Notes: generated from the sequence alone by a model not told the origin. Positions 13,035-25,441 are shown, numbered from the stretch's first letter. The stretch: 64,000 nt of DNA from Clusia tigrina (GCA_920105625.2 OV050030.1:70159611-70223610), one strand, 5' to 3'. Program-made: numbers and translations.

Positions 13035-14460
13035 GTGAACAAATTTAATCCAAACAAACTCTGTAAAAACATGGAGCAAATTCAAGAGAACTTAAAACTC
13101 CTCACAGGAGCTGTAAACGCTCAAATTGAGCAACAAAGAGTGCTGACGGAAAGGCTTGAGCCATTAGAAGCAAAAGCTATGGAATCAATCAATAATAATA
13201 GCATTGAACAAATTTCAATTCTCTGTGCTAAAATAGAAAATATATAATCAGGAGTAAATTCACACTTAGTAAGAACAGAAAATTCAAATACACCAAAACT
13301 GAGCAAGATCTGAAAACTGAGAGACATTAGTAAACTGTTTGACAGTTTGATGGACCTTCCAACAGTTAGTGGCAACCTCACTCATATGTCCTGGGTACAC
13401 CAGGTAGAAACAATTTTCGATGACTATTCTATAGTTAAAGATAAACCTATTTGTTTGTACCTGCTCCAACGCAAAAGTCGAATCAGCAATTTCCATTACC
13501 AATGCCTGCTCTCGAACGCTGAATAAGCAGTATACCCGAAGAACGGATATACAGCGTGTGAAGCCTCATCAGTATTTCCTTACACGTGCGTTCTAAAGCA
13601 TTAATTTGCCCTAAGTATACACAAACGCTGGCGCCTTGCACATAATTGCAGACACCACATATTTATTTAATTCTGTAGAATAAGCAAAATTATGATAGAA
13701 ATTCAATAAATTAATAAATTAAAATTGAGATATACTTTTGAAGTCAAACAATCAACAGTATTTCCTTTGTCGCCAATTTCAACCACAAGACTCTTTCGGT
13801 ACTGTACCCAAAGAGACATCAGACTTCTAGTATTACACTTGAAGTTATCATTATGATCCTTCGGTATTGCACCCAAGGAATCGGCAACCGATTAGTAAAC
13901 CAACTAATCGGTATATAGACACCATTTATAGAGCTATACTTAACCATATTCGTAGGAAATTACAAGGACAGGCAGACCAGGCTCTTATCTCTTACAATAT
14001 ATTTAATGAAGAGTGGTTGGAAATTAAAACTGTCTATCGCTGCACTATGCAGACAAAAGAGACATTAAAAGTTTAGAATTCGAATTAGGTAGTTTGTACC
14101 AAGGAAAACTTTCTATTGATGAATACTATGCTAAAGTAAATCATCACCTATCTCTGATAATAAATAGATAGAAACCCGAGACTCATTCAAGAGAGACTAT
14201 TACGGCGCTAATTGAAGGTCATAGAAACAGAGCATTGGATGTATTCATCCGACGACTCAGAGGTGAAGCCTCAAAAATGTTTAAATTTCAAAAACCATAT
14301 GCCAGAGGCATATCCCGCATGCCTTGATTTCCATCACGTAAACTACCGGGACCACACATTACATTACAGAAATGACCGTAACAGTACTCATTAATCAAAT
14401 GACGTATAATAATAATTCACGTTCACCACCAAGACCGGACAAAAATTACACCCCACCTAG
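13035..14460 (+). pseudogene. gag: Errantivirus D gag relic
   Basis: 13035-13247 encodes a 70-codon helical, Gln/Glu-rich segment (MEQIQENLKLLTGAVNAQ) that looks like a coiled coil. Further pieces in shifting frames include a DLPTVSGNLTHMSW-like stretch (about 13350) and HRNRALDVFIRRLRGEASKM (about 14218). The latter resembles the part of gypsy capsid proteins that reads A.D.F.RGL. Stops occur throughout. This is a decayed gag assigned by position and weak similarity. Confidence 0.55.
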
Positions 14461-15161
14461 GAAAATCTTTCCAACAGGAACAAAATAAAATTTATAACTG
14501 TGCCCATAACAGATATATGAGCAACCCTCCACTAAGACCCATCCAACCGAAGCCACCAGTGCCAATGGAAGTGGATCCATCCTTGCAATCGCAGAGCATC
14601 AAATATACAAATAGACCGAATCCTGCTGTCCGATATCCAATGAATCATCCAACATACCGCGTAAGCAGCAACGAGTATTTAATATGAAAACAAAACAGGA
14701 GGAGCCCGAAGATGAATATACAGCAAAATATGAAAGAAACTATTTTCAAACACAAAACAATTCAGACGAAATAAATGTTATGAAACATGTCTCATAAATT
14801 ACTATGACGCAACCGGCAAAGTCCTAAAACTTTTAATAAATACCGGTGCTGACAAAAATTTCGTATGTGAAAATTTAGCTTTCAATTCCAAATCCGTGTG
14901 GTCCCCGTTTAAAATTCATTCTGCTGTCGGACAGATCCAAATGACCAGAAAAAGATCAGGACCTTTTTTCTCTTCGTTGAACAATGACAAAATAATTGAT
15001 TTCTTTGTCCTCCCAGGTCTGAAAAGTTTCGATGGTATCATTCATAGGTGATGATACCCTCAGAGAACTCGAAGTCATTATCGATAGGAAGAACGAAATT
15101 CTTCATCTACGAAAAAGAAATCAATACCATCATATTAAAATACACGTCATAATTCGAACCA
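14461..15161 (+). pseudogene. pol: Errantivirus D nucleocapsid/protease relic
   Basis: After a Pro/Asn-rich stretch a retropepsin-like active site is readable: VLKLLINTGADKNFV near 14825. Asn replaces the catalytic Asp of DTGAD, so it would be inactive. It continues to a LKSFDGII-like segment near 15020. The frame is broken, and it runs directly into element E at 15162. Confidence 0.65.
15153..15161. other. Target-site duplication of element E, left copy
   Basis: TTCGAACCA is repeated at 19809-19817, exactly bracketing element E. This shows that E inserted into errantivirus D by target-primed integration. Confidence 0.85.
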
Positions 15162-15182
15162 GTAGATAGATAGATAGATATA
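15162..15182 (-). repeat. 3' tail of element E (GATA/TATC repeat)
   Basis: Four or five TAGA units (TATC on the element's own strand) lie exactly at the junction with the left target duplication. This marks the 3' terminus of a non-LTR element with a simple-repeat tail. Confidence 0.8.
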
Positions 15183-17216
15183 TTTAAGGGTGTTATACAC
15201 TGCGACCTGAAAGATCTTTTGTGAAGCCCCTATTTATTTGAAAGATGAGGATAGTCTCATCTATAAATCTTCTGTCAGGTTGTCAGTCTGTGAGCATGTG
15301 CAGTGAGGTTTCGTCACTTCCTCCACAGAATCGACAGATGGCATCTGAAGATATACCCAACTTGTTTAAATGGCAGTTGAGTCTACAATGTGCGCTTAAA
15401 ATGCCTGTGAGTCTTCCTAGCTAAGTCTTAGAACCGTCACTATACCATAAGAGGGCATTTTCTCTAATTTTATACGTCTCTGTTAGACCTTTCCATTCTT
15501 TTTTACAACTCATCATTGTACTGTATTTGTGTGCAAAATTGATTTTTCTTGGAATAAAATCCTTGTGAGATTTTAGTATACCGTATTCTTGAGCAGAATT
15601 TTTTCCCCATATATTTTGGATGTAATTTGATTCTCTCCAAATTTCTGTATTCTGGTAAGAGATTTCCTAGCAGAGTCTTGAATTACTAGATGTAAGGGTG
15701 TTAGATCTAGTATAACTTCCATTGCTGCTGTTGGACAGGTGCGCATAGCTCCATTGATAACAAGGCAGGCAAGGCGTTGTACGTTACTTAATGCAGATTT
15801 CGCTGTCTTAAGTTTGACTCTATTTGACCAGGCTACAGAGCCATAGGTGATGATTGGTCTCACCATCATGGTATACATCCAGCGAACGTTTTTTGGGTTA
15901 CATCCCCAAGATTTACCAGCAAGCCGTCTACATATCATTAAGGACGCTGTAGCCCTCTTGGTGGTTTCTGTCAGATGAGCCTTCCAAAATAACTTTTTGT
16001 CGAAAATGACTCCGAGGTATTTGGTCTCAGAGCTAATATCGAAATGTGTACCATTTAGAAGAATAGGTTTCATATATGGAAGAGATTTCTTTTTCTAGTG
16101 AACGGCACAATGGTGGGCTTTGAGGCATTGATTTTCAATCCTGTTCCCCTGCACCATTTAGTTGCTGCTAATAAGCTAATAATATCACAAAGAGTGGATT
16201 CAGATTTTCCTCTAGCTATTATCACAATATCGTCCGCATATCCTTGATATGATATGCCGAGATTTGAGAGTTTTATCAGAAGATCATCAATTACTATGCT
16301 CCACAAAATGGGTGATAATACCCCACCCTGCGGACATCCTTTATTGACTTTGACTTTAACAGTTGTCACCTGCTTCAGCTTCAGTCAGTCTACTGTTGAG
16401 TAAAGCTCGTATCCAATTGGAAGTGGTATTATCCATTCCTCTATTATTAAGAGCCATAATCATATATTCGTGAGGAGTGTTGTCAAAAGCCCATTCAATA
16501 TCGAGAAAGACACAAAGTGCTATTTCTTTTTTATCCAGTGCTGCCTGAATAAAATCAGTCAGATGGTATAGTGCGGTTTCAGTCGATTTTCCCGCAATAT
16601 ATGCAAACTGACAAGGATGTAAAGGTTCCCTTTTCAATACGGTCTCAAGGAGATGTATATTAACTATTTTCTCCATTGCTTTAAGTACAAAGGATGTCAA
16701 ACTGATAGGCCTGAAGCATTTGGGATGGGCCATATCCTTCTTGCCTACCTTGGGAATAAATACCACTTTATCTGTGCGCCATGCTTCCGGTATGTACCCA
16801 AAAGCAAGACTTGCCCTAGTGATATTTACCAGGCGCGGAATCAGTGCCTCACCACTCCTTTGGAGAAGGATCGGGAAAATAGCATCCGCACCCGGCGATT
16901 TATATGGCTGAAAAGAGCTGATGGCCCATCTCAACCTCTCAGTAGTTATAATTTCTTTGGCCACCTTCCAGCCAATCTTGCTTGCTCTTCTAGGAAGAGC
17001 ATCCATCTGCAAAGATGGCGGTAACTGGATCGAGCTCCCAGGAAAGTGCACACGCAGCAAAAGGGGAGTGCGATTCTCTTCATTTGCCGTGAACGTCCCA
17101 TCCTCAGATTTCAATGCCAGCTTTCGTGCTACTTCAGGAGTCGATTCTACACTTTCACAAAAGGATCTAAAGCTAGTCCTTTTGGCTTGTCTAATCTCTT
17201 TGTTATAGATCGTCAA
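15183..17216 (-). pseudogene. Element E reverse transcriptase with deleted RNase H
   Basis: Fragments 16356-17216, 16070-16369 and 15573-16073 together cover a non-LTR RT. In order they show KSPGADAIFPILLQ, WRTDKVVFIPKVGK, FRPISLTSFVLKAMEK, GKSTETALYHLTDFI, FLDIEWAFDN, KGCPQGGVLSPILWSI, YQGYADDIVIIARG (catalytic YADD) and ETKYLGVIFDKKL. Frames shift at about 16360 and 16072. Downstream, WYSDGSKT begins an RNase H domain (about 15430) but jumps to RLTGILSAHCRLN and a CRFC...HML zinc-like motif. Most of RNase H is missing. Confidence 0.88.
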
Positions 17217-17382
17217 CTCTTTTTATATTCTTTCCAGTCTCCTGGACGCTTAGCTAGATTGAATAGCTTACATACCTTAGTATGTCTAGTAGACAGACTA
17301 GAGTTCCACCAAGGAACATTCCAGCTGTTTTTCTTTGTTCTTAGAGGACAAGATAAAACATAAGATTCGGAAATAATTTCAT

Positions 17383-18060
17383 TCAGCTCATTGACACCCC
17401 CTCTAGCTCCACTGGATTTTTATATATTCTTTGGATGTTTGAGGATGAGAGTAGTGAATGCACTGAACTATCGAAGAATTCCCAGTTAGTATATCTAGGA
17501 TTTCTAAAAACTACCATTTTTGTGACGATATCTCCTATACCGAACTCAATTATGCTGTGGTCCGACAGAGAGGGTTCGTCCGAAACATTCCAATTGGTAA
17601 CAAAATCAGTTAGCTCTGGACTACAGAATGTCCGATCAAGAACTTCCTCCCTAATCACATTTCTAAAAGTGGATGTGCTCCCCTTATTTAGTATATACAA
17701 ATTAAGTGATAATAAAAAATCTAGAACTGACTCACCCTGTTTATTGGTGTCACTGCTACCCCAGATGATATTGTGTGCGTTTGAGTCACAGCCTACCAAT
17801 AGTGGAATCCTTTTGGATAGACAATACCTCACCAGCTTATAGACTTTTTCCGGGATGTCAATCATATCTCCTGGAAAGTAGGTCGATGCAACTACTATAT
17901 CGCGAGAGACCCCATCATCATCGTACTTTACCATGATGGGTGTGAGATCTCGGGACATGAATTCTGAAAGACAAAAGTAATTAATATCACTTCCAATCAG
18001 GATGCAGGTGCGAGGAATGTCAGCATTTGCATCCCATATTACCTTTGTAATCTTACTAGA
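17383..18060 (-). pseudogene. Element E apurinic-like endonuclease
   Basis: The open stretch 17383-17958 holds VVASTYFPGD, LLVGCDSNAHNIIWGSSDTNKQG (the D.NAH..WG.. motif of R1/I-type endonucleases), VLDRTFCSPEL and SLSDHSIIEF (catalytic SDH). It is typical of the N-terminal endonuclease of ORF2. The first catalytic motifs lie further upstream in other frames and were only weakly visible. Confidence 0.85.
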
Positions 18061-18206
18061 AAGGCCCTAATTTGACCTTTGTAGCACCACGGCTCTTGAA
18101 TGAGGGCCAGCTCCATGTTGTTGTTGGCAAACACCCTCCCAATGAGAGCCGAGGCTGGTCTGGCATGATGGATGCTTGCTTGAGCCACTTTCAGTCTCGT
18201 CATCTT

Positions 18207-19673
18207 TTAGAACAGGTTGTGACGGGATGGTGCTATTCCCATCTTCGTCCTCCTAGTCCACAGAGACATCCTCCAGACTGTGTACCAGTGAAGGGCAGTA
18301 TGCGGCTCATCCCCTATCTCAACACTGGGGGCCCTGGAAGAGATTTTCGGGGCCAAAGTCTTCGTTTCAGCCTCACCTGGAGGAAGGCTACTACTCGTAA
18401 TTACCTTTGACAGAGGTGGGATATTTGTCTCCTCTACTTCCTCTGTATTGGGCTTTTCTTGAGTACGTTTGGAACATTCGACTTGCATCTTCCCGAGCTC
18501 TTTATTAGTTGCATGGACCCATCATCTATTTCCACGGACAACAACTGTCCCTTGCCCTCGTCCTTGCAACTCCATATTCTCCAGAAATTGGTGTTTAGCC
18601 CAATATTTTGGCTGGAGAGAAACTTAAGTGACACAGGTACCTCTTGTTCACTACTACTAGGGAGGAAGGGGAAGACTGTGTGTGGTCATGGGTGTTGTCT
18701 CCCACTATGGCGACCAAACTCTCGCCCTCTCTCACTGAAAACTGCGTCACGACCCCTTTCAGAATTTCTTCCGAGTCCGTCGAACAGCAGTCGATGCTCA
18801 GGAAGCCAGGCTTGAAGTGGATACCATCGAAGGAGAATTCTTTGGTCCACTCTCCAACCAGCGTCTCAAGCAACATCTGCTCAACACTTGTCAGCTCATC
18901 GCTAGTCAGGACGGTGTTCGGATAGTCCGCAGCAACAACAGCCACCCTGGTGACGGACGCCACCTTATCGTAGCTACCTGCTGCCTTGGACCCTCCACGA
19001 CTAGGCTGGGGTAAGATTAGGAGAAAAGGTGTTTCGTACCCTATTCTTCAGGTTCTTGTTTACATTCGGTTGTGATATTGTGCCAGCCGAATCCTTTACA
19101 ACCCTGTGCTCCTTTGCCTTGGCAAGAGCATAATCTGGTTGCAAACCCAGGTAGGTGAGGTACCATCTGTTTGACCACGATCAGGAAGACGGATTCCTCT
19201 CTTTTGGCCATCCTGGAGGTTTTCTCCGAGGTAATAGGTCGGAATGGATTACTCCCTTTGTCCCCCAGTTTTACTCCCAGTGTCAACAATCTACCCTTAG
19301 TGGAGATGAGAGTTTGTTGAGTTGGTCCCATTTTTGCCCTGGCAGCAGCACAAGTGGGTGGCACATCATCGGAAGAAAGTTTCCGAATTCCTGCACCACC
19401 CATCCCGTCTACTGTCATTGGGGGTCCCATAGGTCCACCCACTGTTTTGGTCACGGATGAAGGTCTCCGTTCATTGACCGCAGCAGCATTTGATTTGGGC
19501 TTAGCGGGTGATCTTACCCCACTAAGCATTGACTCATCAAGGATTCTTTGCTCCATCTGATTTGCCAATTGAATTGCGGTGATGTCCCGCGGAATTTTTG
19601 TTTTAATTTTTTGCTTCTTCATGAAGATTCTTTTTGCGGAGATTATAAAGACCACTCGGACAGAGATCCGCAA
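18207..19673 (-). pseudogene. Element E ORF1 (RNA-binding-type, broken)
   Basis: 19041-19673 encodes a basic N-terminal region (KKQKIKTKIPRDITAIQLAN) with low-complexity Gly/Pro. 18595-18963 and 18434-18634 carry EFSFDGIHFKPGFLSIDCCS, REGESLVAIVGDN, LNTNFWRIWS and LSVEIDDGSMQLIKSS. This arrangement resembles the domain named DUF4780 found in ORF1 of some insect non-LTR elements; that name is my recollection and untested here. Frames change at about 18615 and 18990. Confidence 0.65.
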
Positions 19674-19808
19674 GATCCGAGCTGGGCTATTACCACCGAA
19701 GGACGCCTTTTATTCGGGGGCTCCGTTTACGACTAGACTATTTAACAGGGCCTCTAGCCTGGCAGATCATCAGCACAGGTCACGTGACATTTTGATCTAG
19801 CCCTTACC

Positions 19809-19817
19809 TTCGAACCA
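19809..19817. other. Target-site duplication of element E, right copy
   Basis: TTCGAACCA, identical to 15153-15161. Errantivirus D sequence resumes here. Confidence 0.85.
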
Positions 19818-19984
19818 TAGTAAATGTGTATTTCTCAATGCTGTACTATTAAGGAGTATCAAACACTGAGCGCTACATCCTGACCTTAGCTAGATCCAGC
19901 ACCATCAGACAATTGATGCCATTGTAGAACTATTACCAGCCGGTACCCTCGGGGAGGGTTCAGTCGAAGGATTTTCTACCGACC

Positions 19985-20720
19985 CTTCGAACCAATAAGT
20001 GCCAATAACTTGGTCGACACCAATATTCGTGCAGAGATCAGAACGTCAACGTTAAACGAAATTGTCTACACTAAATTTTACGCCCATCCTGCTAATTTAA
20101 GGATAGAAGTGGAAAAGCAAATAGAGCAAATGGATAGTACGCAAAAGGGTGAATTCAGTAGGCGAAAAGCAATATAGACTAGTAATTGATTTTAAACGAT
20201 TAAATGCCATTACGATACGTGACGCGTATCCTATACCCGATATTAACAACACGCTCGCTAGCCTTGGTGAATGTAAATATTTCACCACAATTGATTTAGC
20301 ATCCGGATTCCACCAAATCCGCATGAAAGAAAGCGACATGGGAAGACAGCATTCTCAACAGCCAACGGAAAGTATGAATTTACAAGACTTCCGTTTGGTC
20401 TGAAAAATGCAGCTACAATATTTAAGAGAACCATTAATGAGTTCCTGAAAGCATTAATAGGTACATGTTGCTACGTATATATGGATGATATAATTGTCAT
20501 CGGAAGAAACAAGGAAGAACAAATGTTTAATATTGACCAAGTTTTTTCTTTACTCGACAGTGATAATCTAAAGATTAACCTCGAGAATTCAAAATTCTTA
20601 AGAACAGAAGTCGAATTCCTTTGATATATTATCTTAGGCGAAGGAATCCGGCCTGACCCTAACAAAATTTCCGCAATACAGGATATTAAACCTTTTTAGG
20701 CTTAACATCCTATTATAGGA
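19985..20720 (+). pseudogene. pol: Errantivirus D reverse transcriptase relic
   Basis: Readable motifs are QYRLVIDFKRLNAITI, YPIPDINNTLASLGECKYFTT, IDLASGFHQIRM (20149-20403), then in another frame FTRLPFGLKNAATIFKRT and CYVYMDDIIVIGRN (catalytic YMDD near 20478). LRTEVEFL follows, with a stop next to it. The wording of these motifs is closer to the gypsy/mdg4 group than to the 17.6/297 type of the composite provirus. Several shifts and stops; not functional. Confidence 0.88.
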
Positions 20721-20739
20721 AATCGCAGAGTTTGCAAAA

Positions 20740-21120
20740 ATAGTTAAACCATTGACAAACATTACTAGAGGATTTACTGCCCAGGTAAATGCACGTCAAT
20801 CAAGGACTACTTCCGAAATCCTAAACTTTCCTGACTTTTCAAAGCCATTCCTACTCACCACCGATGACTTTAATTATGCTTTCGGTGCGGTAATATCTCA
20901 GAGTAGATTTTTATCAAATTCCCTTCATAAAACGGAAGAAAACTACTCAAGAATAGAGAAGGAAATGTTGGCCCTTATATGGTCACTCGATAAATTAAGG
21001 ACATACTTATTTGGTGCAAAAGAAATACCAATACTAACAGATCATCAACCTCTTACATTTGCGCTCAGCAACAACAACATTAACGCAAAGCTGAAAAGGC
21101 CGACGCGCTTTCTAGATTGA
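20740..21120 (+). pseudogene. pol: Errantivirus D RNase H relic
   Basis: The open stretch 20752-21120 includes LNFPDFSKPFLLTTDDFNYA (first acidic position), NYSRIEKEMLALIWSLDKLR (second) and ILTDHQPL (third). It follows the RT after a shift and a small apparent deletion near 20700. Confidence 0.85.
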
Positions 21121-22404
21121 CACCTCAATGCTTCAACCTCCTCTGTCACAAAACATTCGGCAGAAGAAGATAACAAGGATCTGGTTCTCCAATGCGAATG
21201 TTCCATAAACGTTTTTAAAAACCAACTTATATTCTCATTAGGCAAAGAAATGTATTGCCATGAGGACCGCAATTGTCACAGACACTATATTCGCCTACCT
21301 GACTTCTATGAACAAGACATAATACAAACTCTAAAAAAAAACTAAACCCCAACGGCATCAAAATGCCCGAACCATATTTAGCAATTCTTCAGAAAATATT
21401 TAAAGAACATTTTTCTAAATTCCGTATCAAAATCACACAAAGAGTTGTTCAAGGCGTAAGTAATGAAGAGCACAAGTGTACCATTATTCAAAATGAACAC
21501 AGACCAGATAGGAACTATTTGGAAAATAAAAGCCAAATCCTTTACAAATTTTATTTCCCATAAATAACAAAGCTTATTAAGCAATAAACTAGAATATGTC
21601 ATATTTGTAACACAAGCAAATATGACAGAAATCCTCAAAAGCCACAACTACAACCCATTCCAATAATAAAATATCCAACAGATATCCTTCATATAGATAC
21701 TCGTATAAAGATAAAGGGGGAAAAATTTATTATTTATTGACAAATTTCGAAATTTACAACATATTTTTCGAATAAAGAATAAAAATCCATTCTTCATATT
21801 AGAGACAATCTAATCAAACTATTACACTATTTCACTGTTCCTAAAACAATTGTAATGGACAACGAAAGGAGTTTCGTAAACCCCATTTTCAAGAATTAGG
21901 AACAGACATTCATACAGTACCATCCCAAAAAAGTTAAGCGAATGGTGCCGTAGAACGCGTGCATTCAACAATAATTGAAATGATACATTGCTTACTTCTC
22001 GAGTATCAAGAATTATCACTAAAAGAATTGTCCAATATCGCCTTAGACCAATATAATAACAGCGTCCATTCCGTTATCAAAACAAAACCCGTTGACATTT
22101 TTTCGATAGAACATAAAGAATTAATTACCAAAATTTTATGAATTTTAAGAAAATTATAAACTCAGAATTAAAGAATAAAATCGCTCGAAACCAACAAGTG
22201 CAAAAGCACAATAAAAATGAAACTAACCCAAAACCATTTAAACCAGGTGAAACAGTTTACAAATTAAATAAACAAATTAAAACAATGTCAAAGCCTATTT
22301 TCGAAAGGGAAATCATAGCAAATGCCAACACATTCACTGTCACAACAGACACTGGAAAGAGAACACATATATCTCACCAAAAAAATCCAATCTTTCCAGG
22401 TTAA
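21121..22404 (+). pseudogene. pol: Errantivirus D integrase relic
   Basis: Zinc-region remnants (about 21240-21620; CHEDRNCHRHY-like and CNTSKYDRNPQ), a D-containing ILHIDTRIK segment (about 21690) and MDNERSF (about 21853) mark the catalytic core. ERVHSTIIEMIHCLL (21953 onward) carries the Glu helix. The 22138-22404 frame gives FKPGETVYKLNKQ and RTHISHQKNPI, like the C-terminal DNA-binding part. Multiple stops. Confidence 0.75.
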
Positions 22405-22479
22405 TGCCTTTCATGGTGATTGCAAAGGTCGATATCTATGAATACCACAGTCCCCTAATCTCAATTAAACAATGAACAG

Positions 22480-23248
22480 GAAAAATTATTAAGGGCAACT
22501 ACAAAATCATATACATCATCCACTTGTCAGAATACGGACAAATTACCAAAGAACTTAAGTCAATAGTCCGATTCGAAATTAACAAATCTGGATCATTGGA
22601 ACCACAACTTGAACACCAGCTGACAAAGATTGATGGATTTCTAGAACAATTACACGCTATACCCAGACAAAAAATCAAAAGATCTATAAATCGGATTGGG
22701 TCAGCATGAAAATAGTTGCCAGGAAATCCAGACGCAACAGACTGGGACGAAATACTAAGGGCAAAGGATACCCTAACAGAAAACAATAATAGACAATACA
22801 ATATCAACAAACATTTGATTGAAACAACCAACCAAATTCTCAACAACTATAATAGAATTATAAACAAAGTTAACAGTAATAATACAGACAAGTAAGGACA
22901 AATAGCATTTAACAAACCCTCCATACTTAAAGACGATTTAGAACATATTGTTTTGGCAGGATAATTAGCAAAAACAGACATTGTGAATAGTGCTCTCCTA
23001 AAAAAAGCAGAAATAGCTCAAATATTATCTCAAATAGAAACAGTTCCATTTCAAAATGAACTGCAAGCGATAGAATATGCAAAACCAGCTATGGTTGTAA
23101 GAGATTCGATCCTTCTGTATGTCATATCCTTACCACAAATAGAAGATACAATTTACAATAACATACTAATTCGTTCTACAGTCTACAATAATAAGAAACT
23201 TTCGCTTAAGTATTCTAAATTATTCATTTCACAAACGGAAGAATTTCC

Positions 23249-23304
<56 letters not shown>

Positions 23305-23600
23305 GTGCGAATCGCTCCAAGGAACAGTTCTATGCAAAAAGACCAACTGCATAGTCTTTAAACTAATATTTGTATCTCGCAATTGCTTAATGGCGACCAT
23401 GCTACTTGCCTTTCAAAACAAAAAAACAGTAGAGGTAATTAACGATGGAACCTTGTTTCTTACGAAATACATAGGGAATTTATCATTTACTAACAGCACC
23501 CAACAACAAAATGGAACATTTACTATAAACTTATCAACGAATCTATTACTTTAAATGAAATACAGTATACCAATTGGGAAACTACATAATACGGGCCAAA
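22480..23600 (+). pseudogene. env: Errantivirus D envelope relic
   Basis: Open pieces at 22524-22709 and 22983-23354 belong to an errantivirus Env of the baculovirus F-like class. A basic site (KIKRSINRIGS) near 22674 stands where the furin-type cleavage and fusion peptide occur, followed by a PDATDWDEI segment. There is an in-frame stop in the fusion-peptide region and others later. A (TA)n tract of about 50 bp (23252-23301) has expanded inside the frame. Further pieces with NLSFTNST-like glycosylation sites reach about 23560. Non-functional. Confidence 0.75.
23252..23301. repeat. (TA)n microsatellite inside the env relic
   Basis: About 25 TA units lie within an env fragment and are read as alternating Ile-Tyr in the surrounding frame. 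Confidence 0.95.
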
Positions 23601-24320
23601 AACTGTGAACGTGGTGGACGATCACCCTAAAACGTTGGAAAAACTTCGACACGAGTGCGGTGTAGTACGCAGCTCATAGTGCTGTCGATGCCTTTTTACA
23701 GCAAACCGTGTGTCGGTGTTTGAGCGTCCCATATTGCTATTCCGTCACGGCTACGACCCTACCACTAGAGTGTAACTCCTTGGCGTTCCTGCTCGTTAGG
23801 CGATCACGGCATTAACGAAGCTAGTGGGTGAACTGAGCGCGTCCATCAAAGGAGAAGGTACGCTACGTCTTAACGACAGAGCCTCAGCGGGTACGGCAAG
23901 GAGTGCAGTGTTCGCAGCTCACAGCGCTATAACGTTATACAACTGTCGATAGTTGTTGACGCAGCTCCTCAGCTAAATTTCGTGCTTCTTCTTTTTTAAC
24001 CCACTCTTACCTCTGTATTGGTGAACCCACGAGCGACGCGAAGTCCGGGTCACGTTCAGCAGCTCCTAGCGCTGCATACATTTTGGGTTGTTCAGTTTGC
24101 CATTCTATTACAAGCATTCGAGTGTAATTGCTCAGTCCCGTTGTTCCCGCCTTAGCTTCGCGTAATACATTCCTACTGGTGACATTTTTGCGTGCGTGGA
24201 AGTCTTATTCTTAATAAGACTGGTGTTCCATCAGTCACGTCAACGGGTCAAGTACACACGTATAACTGGTTAGCGTGGGGTATCGACATGAGCTTAGTAG
24301 TGCTTTCCCATTTGTTTCTC
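23601..24320 (+). other. Presumed LTR/leader of BEL-C
   Basis: Less AT-rich, with no coding signal. Three imperfect copies of a GCAGCTCAYAGYGCT motif lie at 23669, 23914 and 24059. The first two sit in longer related contexts beginning GAGTGCRGTG. TTGGTGAACCCACGAG at 24018-24033 has the position and form of a BEL-type primer-binding site. No second LTR was found to confirm it. Confidence 0.4.
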
Positions 24321-24321
24321 G

Positions 24322-24923
24322 TTGTTTGCCACCATTGAGCTGCGTTCTCAGGCCAAACGTTCTGTAACCATGCTGACTTCGCTCATAGACGCGGCTGACA
24401 GCCTGACCCCGTTTGTCAGTGAGTTCGAGCGAAACTCGTCCGTCTCCCAAAACCTTGGTTATCTTCGCCTTGATCTGACTGAATTGGCAGACCTATGGCA
24501 GGCATTGAAAGAAGCGAAAGCTACAGCGGTCATTGAAGCGAACTTAGATGAAAAACGCACTGACATTAAAGAGTCTATACGGCAACGATTCGCAGCAAGT
24601 TTTGCCATTTATAAACAGGGTCATGCTCGAATCAGTGGTTTGATGCAATCTCTGACCGTCTCTCCAGCGGTGCCTTCCGAGGCGTCTGCTGCGCTGTCCT
24701 CTCATTCACATAGTATCCCGGTGTCTCCCTGTGATATTGAGATTTTCGGGGGGAGTACTCCAAGTGGATCACATTCCGGGATATGTTCACGGCGCTCTTC
24801 CTTCGTAACTCGCGACTATCCAATATCGAGCGATTGTACCATCTGAGGGCTAAGACCAGGGGTGAAGCGCGAGAAATCGTGGATCAATGTCAGCTGACTA
24901 ACAGTGGTTTCGACCAGGCATGG
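24322..24923 (+). pseudogene. gag: BEL-C gag (N-terminal part, truncated)
   Basis: The open frame 24322-24846 (first ATG of the frame at 24370) shows a helical start (AKRSVTMLTSLIDAADSLTP), a Ser-rich linker, then PCDIEIFGGS. After a shift, FRDMFTALFLRNSRLSNIERLYHLRAKTRGEAREIV continues to 24920. These are standard BEL/Pao Gag (DUF1759) landmarks. The gene is cut at 24923 by the LTR of errantivirus B. The rest of gag is not present where BEL-C resumes at 37002. Confidence 0.82.
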
Positions 24924-25423
24924 TGTTGTGAGTTAGAATCAAGCTACCTACTAGTAGTTGACTCACAGCACCGCCTCCTAACAGATGCCGCACATTAGCA
25001 TGTGCTAAAGTTATTTTAGAGTAACACATACTTTTAGGGTCTAAGTATTTTAAATTAATATTATCTGTGTGATATTTATTATATAAACTTTTAGGGTGTT
25101 ACAGTTCCGCAGTCGAGTTGACGAAGGGCATTGTAATTTAGAATGCACCATCGATACTTTTACAGTAGGTCAGTTGGCTTGACCAACTGACACCAATTAG
25201 CAGGTGCGGAACTGGAACACCAGAAAGGTCAGTTCACAGACTGTGATTACTGTTGGGAAATAGTATATAAGAAATAGTATTTTAAGAATAAATCTGCTTA
25301 TTTTCTTTGAATCCGAAAGTGAGTTAGTGTTTTATTTCAAAGAGTGATTAAGGTCTACAGGAACACGCGCGCCCAGCGAACCGAGAAAGGACCTCTCCCG
25401 ACAAGCAACAAAGGACCCCAACA
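24924..25423 (+). repeat. 5' LTR of errantivirus B (500 bp, subfamily 3)
   Basis: Runs TGTTGTGAGTTAGAA ... GACCCCAACA and is followed directly by the primer-binding site. It shares with the other LTRs a terminal GTGAGT...CTAC...GTAG...ACTCAC palindrome (24928-24966), the GTCAGTTGG-CTTGA-CCAACTGAC hairpin (about 25173-25195), a TATATAA box (about 25265) and an AATAAA signal (about 25289). Confidence 0.92.
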
Positions 25424-25441
25424 TTTTGGCGCAGGAGGTCT
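25424..25441 (+). other. Primer-binding site of errantivirus B
   Basis: TTTTGGCGCAGGAGGTC follows the LTR end. TGGCGCAG is the start of the tRNA-Ser-type site used by 17.6/297-like elements. It is less perfect than the composite provirus site (TGGCGCAGCCGGTAGG). Confidence 0.75.

Larger units (their letters stand above)
15162..19808 (-). mobile_element. LOA/R1-like non-LTR retrotransposon E
   Basis: A 4647-bp element on the minus strand flanked by the 9-bp duplication TTCGAACCA. Its 3' end (plus-strand 15162-15182) is a GATA-type tandem repeat, not poly-A, as in several I/R1/LOA-group elements. It contains ORF1, an endonuclease, an RT and a C-terminal CRFC...LH motif. The RNase H domain has an internal deletion near 15420. 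The 5' end appears to be near full length. Confidence 0.85.
13035..23600 (+). mobile_element. Errantivirus D (gypsy-type, decayed), split by element E
   Basis: An old endogenous retrovirus of the insect gypsy group. Gag and protease relics (13035-15152) precede the inserted element E. RT, RNase H, integrase and env relics (19818-23600) follow it. There are many stops and shifts in all genes, and no LTR could be recognised at either end. The env with a basic cleavage-like site separates it from env-less gypsy elements. Confidence 0.8.

Noticed and set aside
16653..19800. Many plus-strand frames over element E
   Set aside because: Shadows of the minus-strand endonuclease, RT and ORF1, whose motifs are clear.
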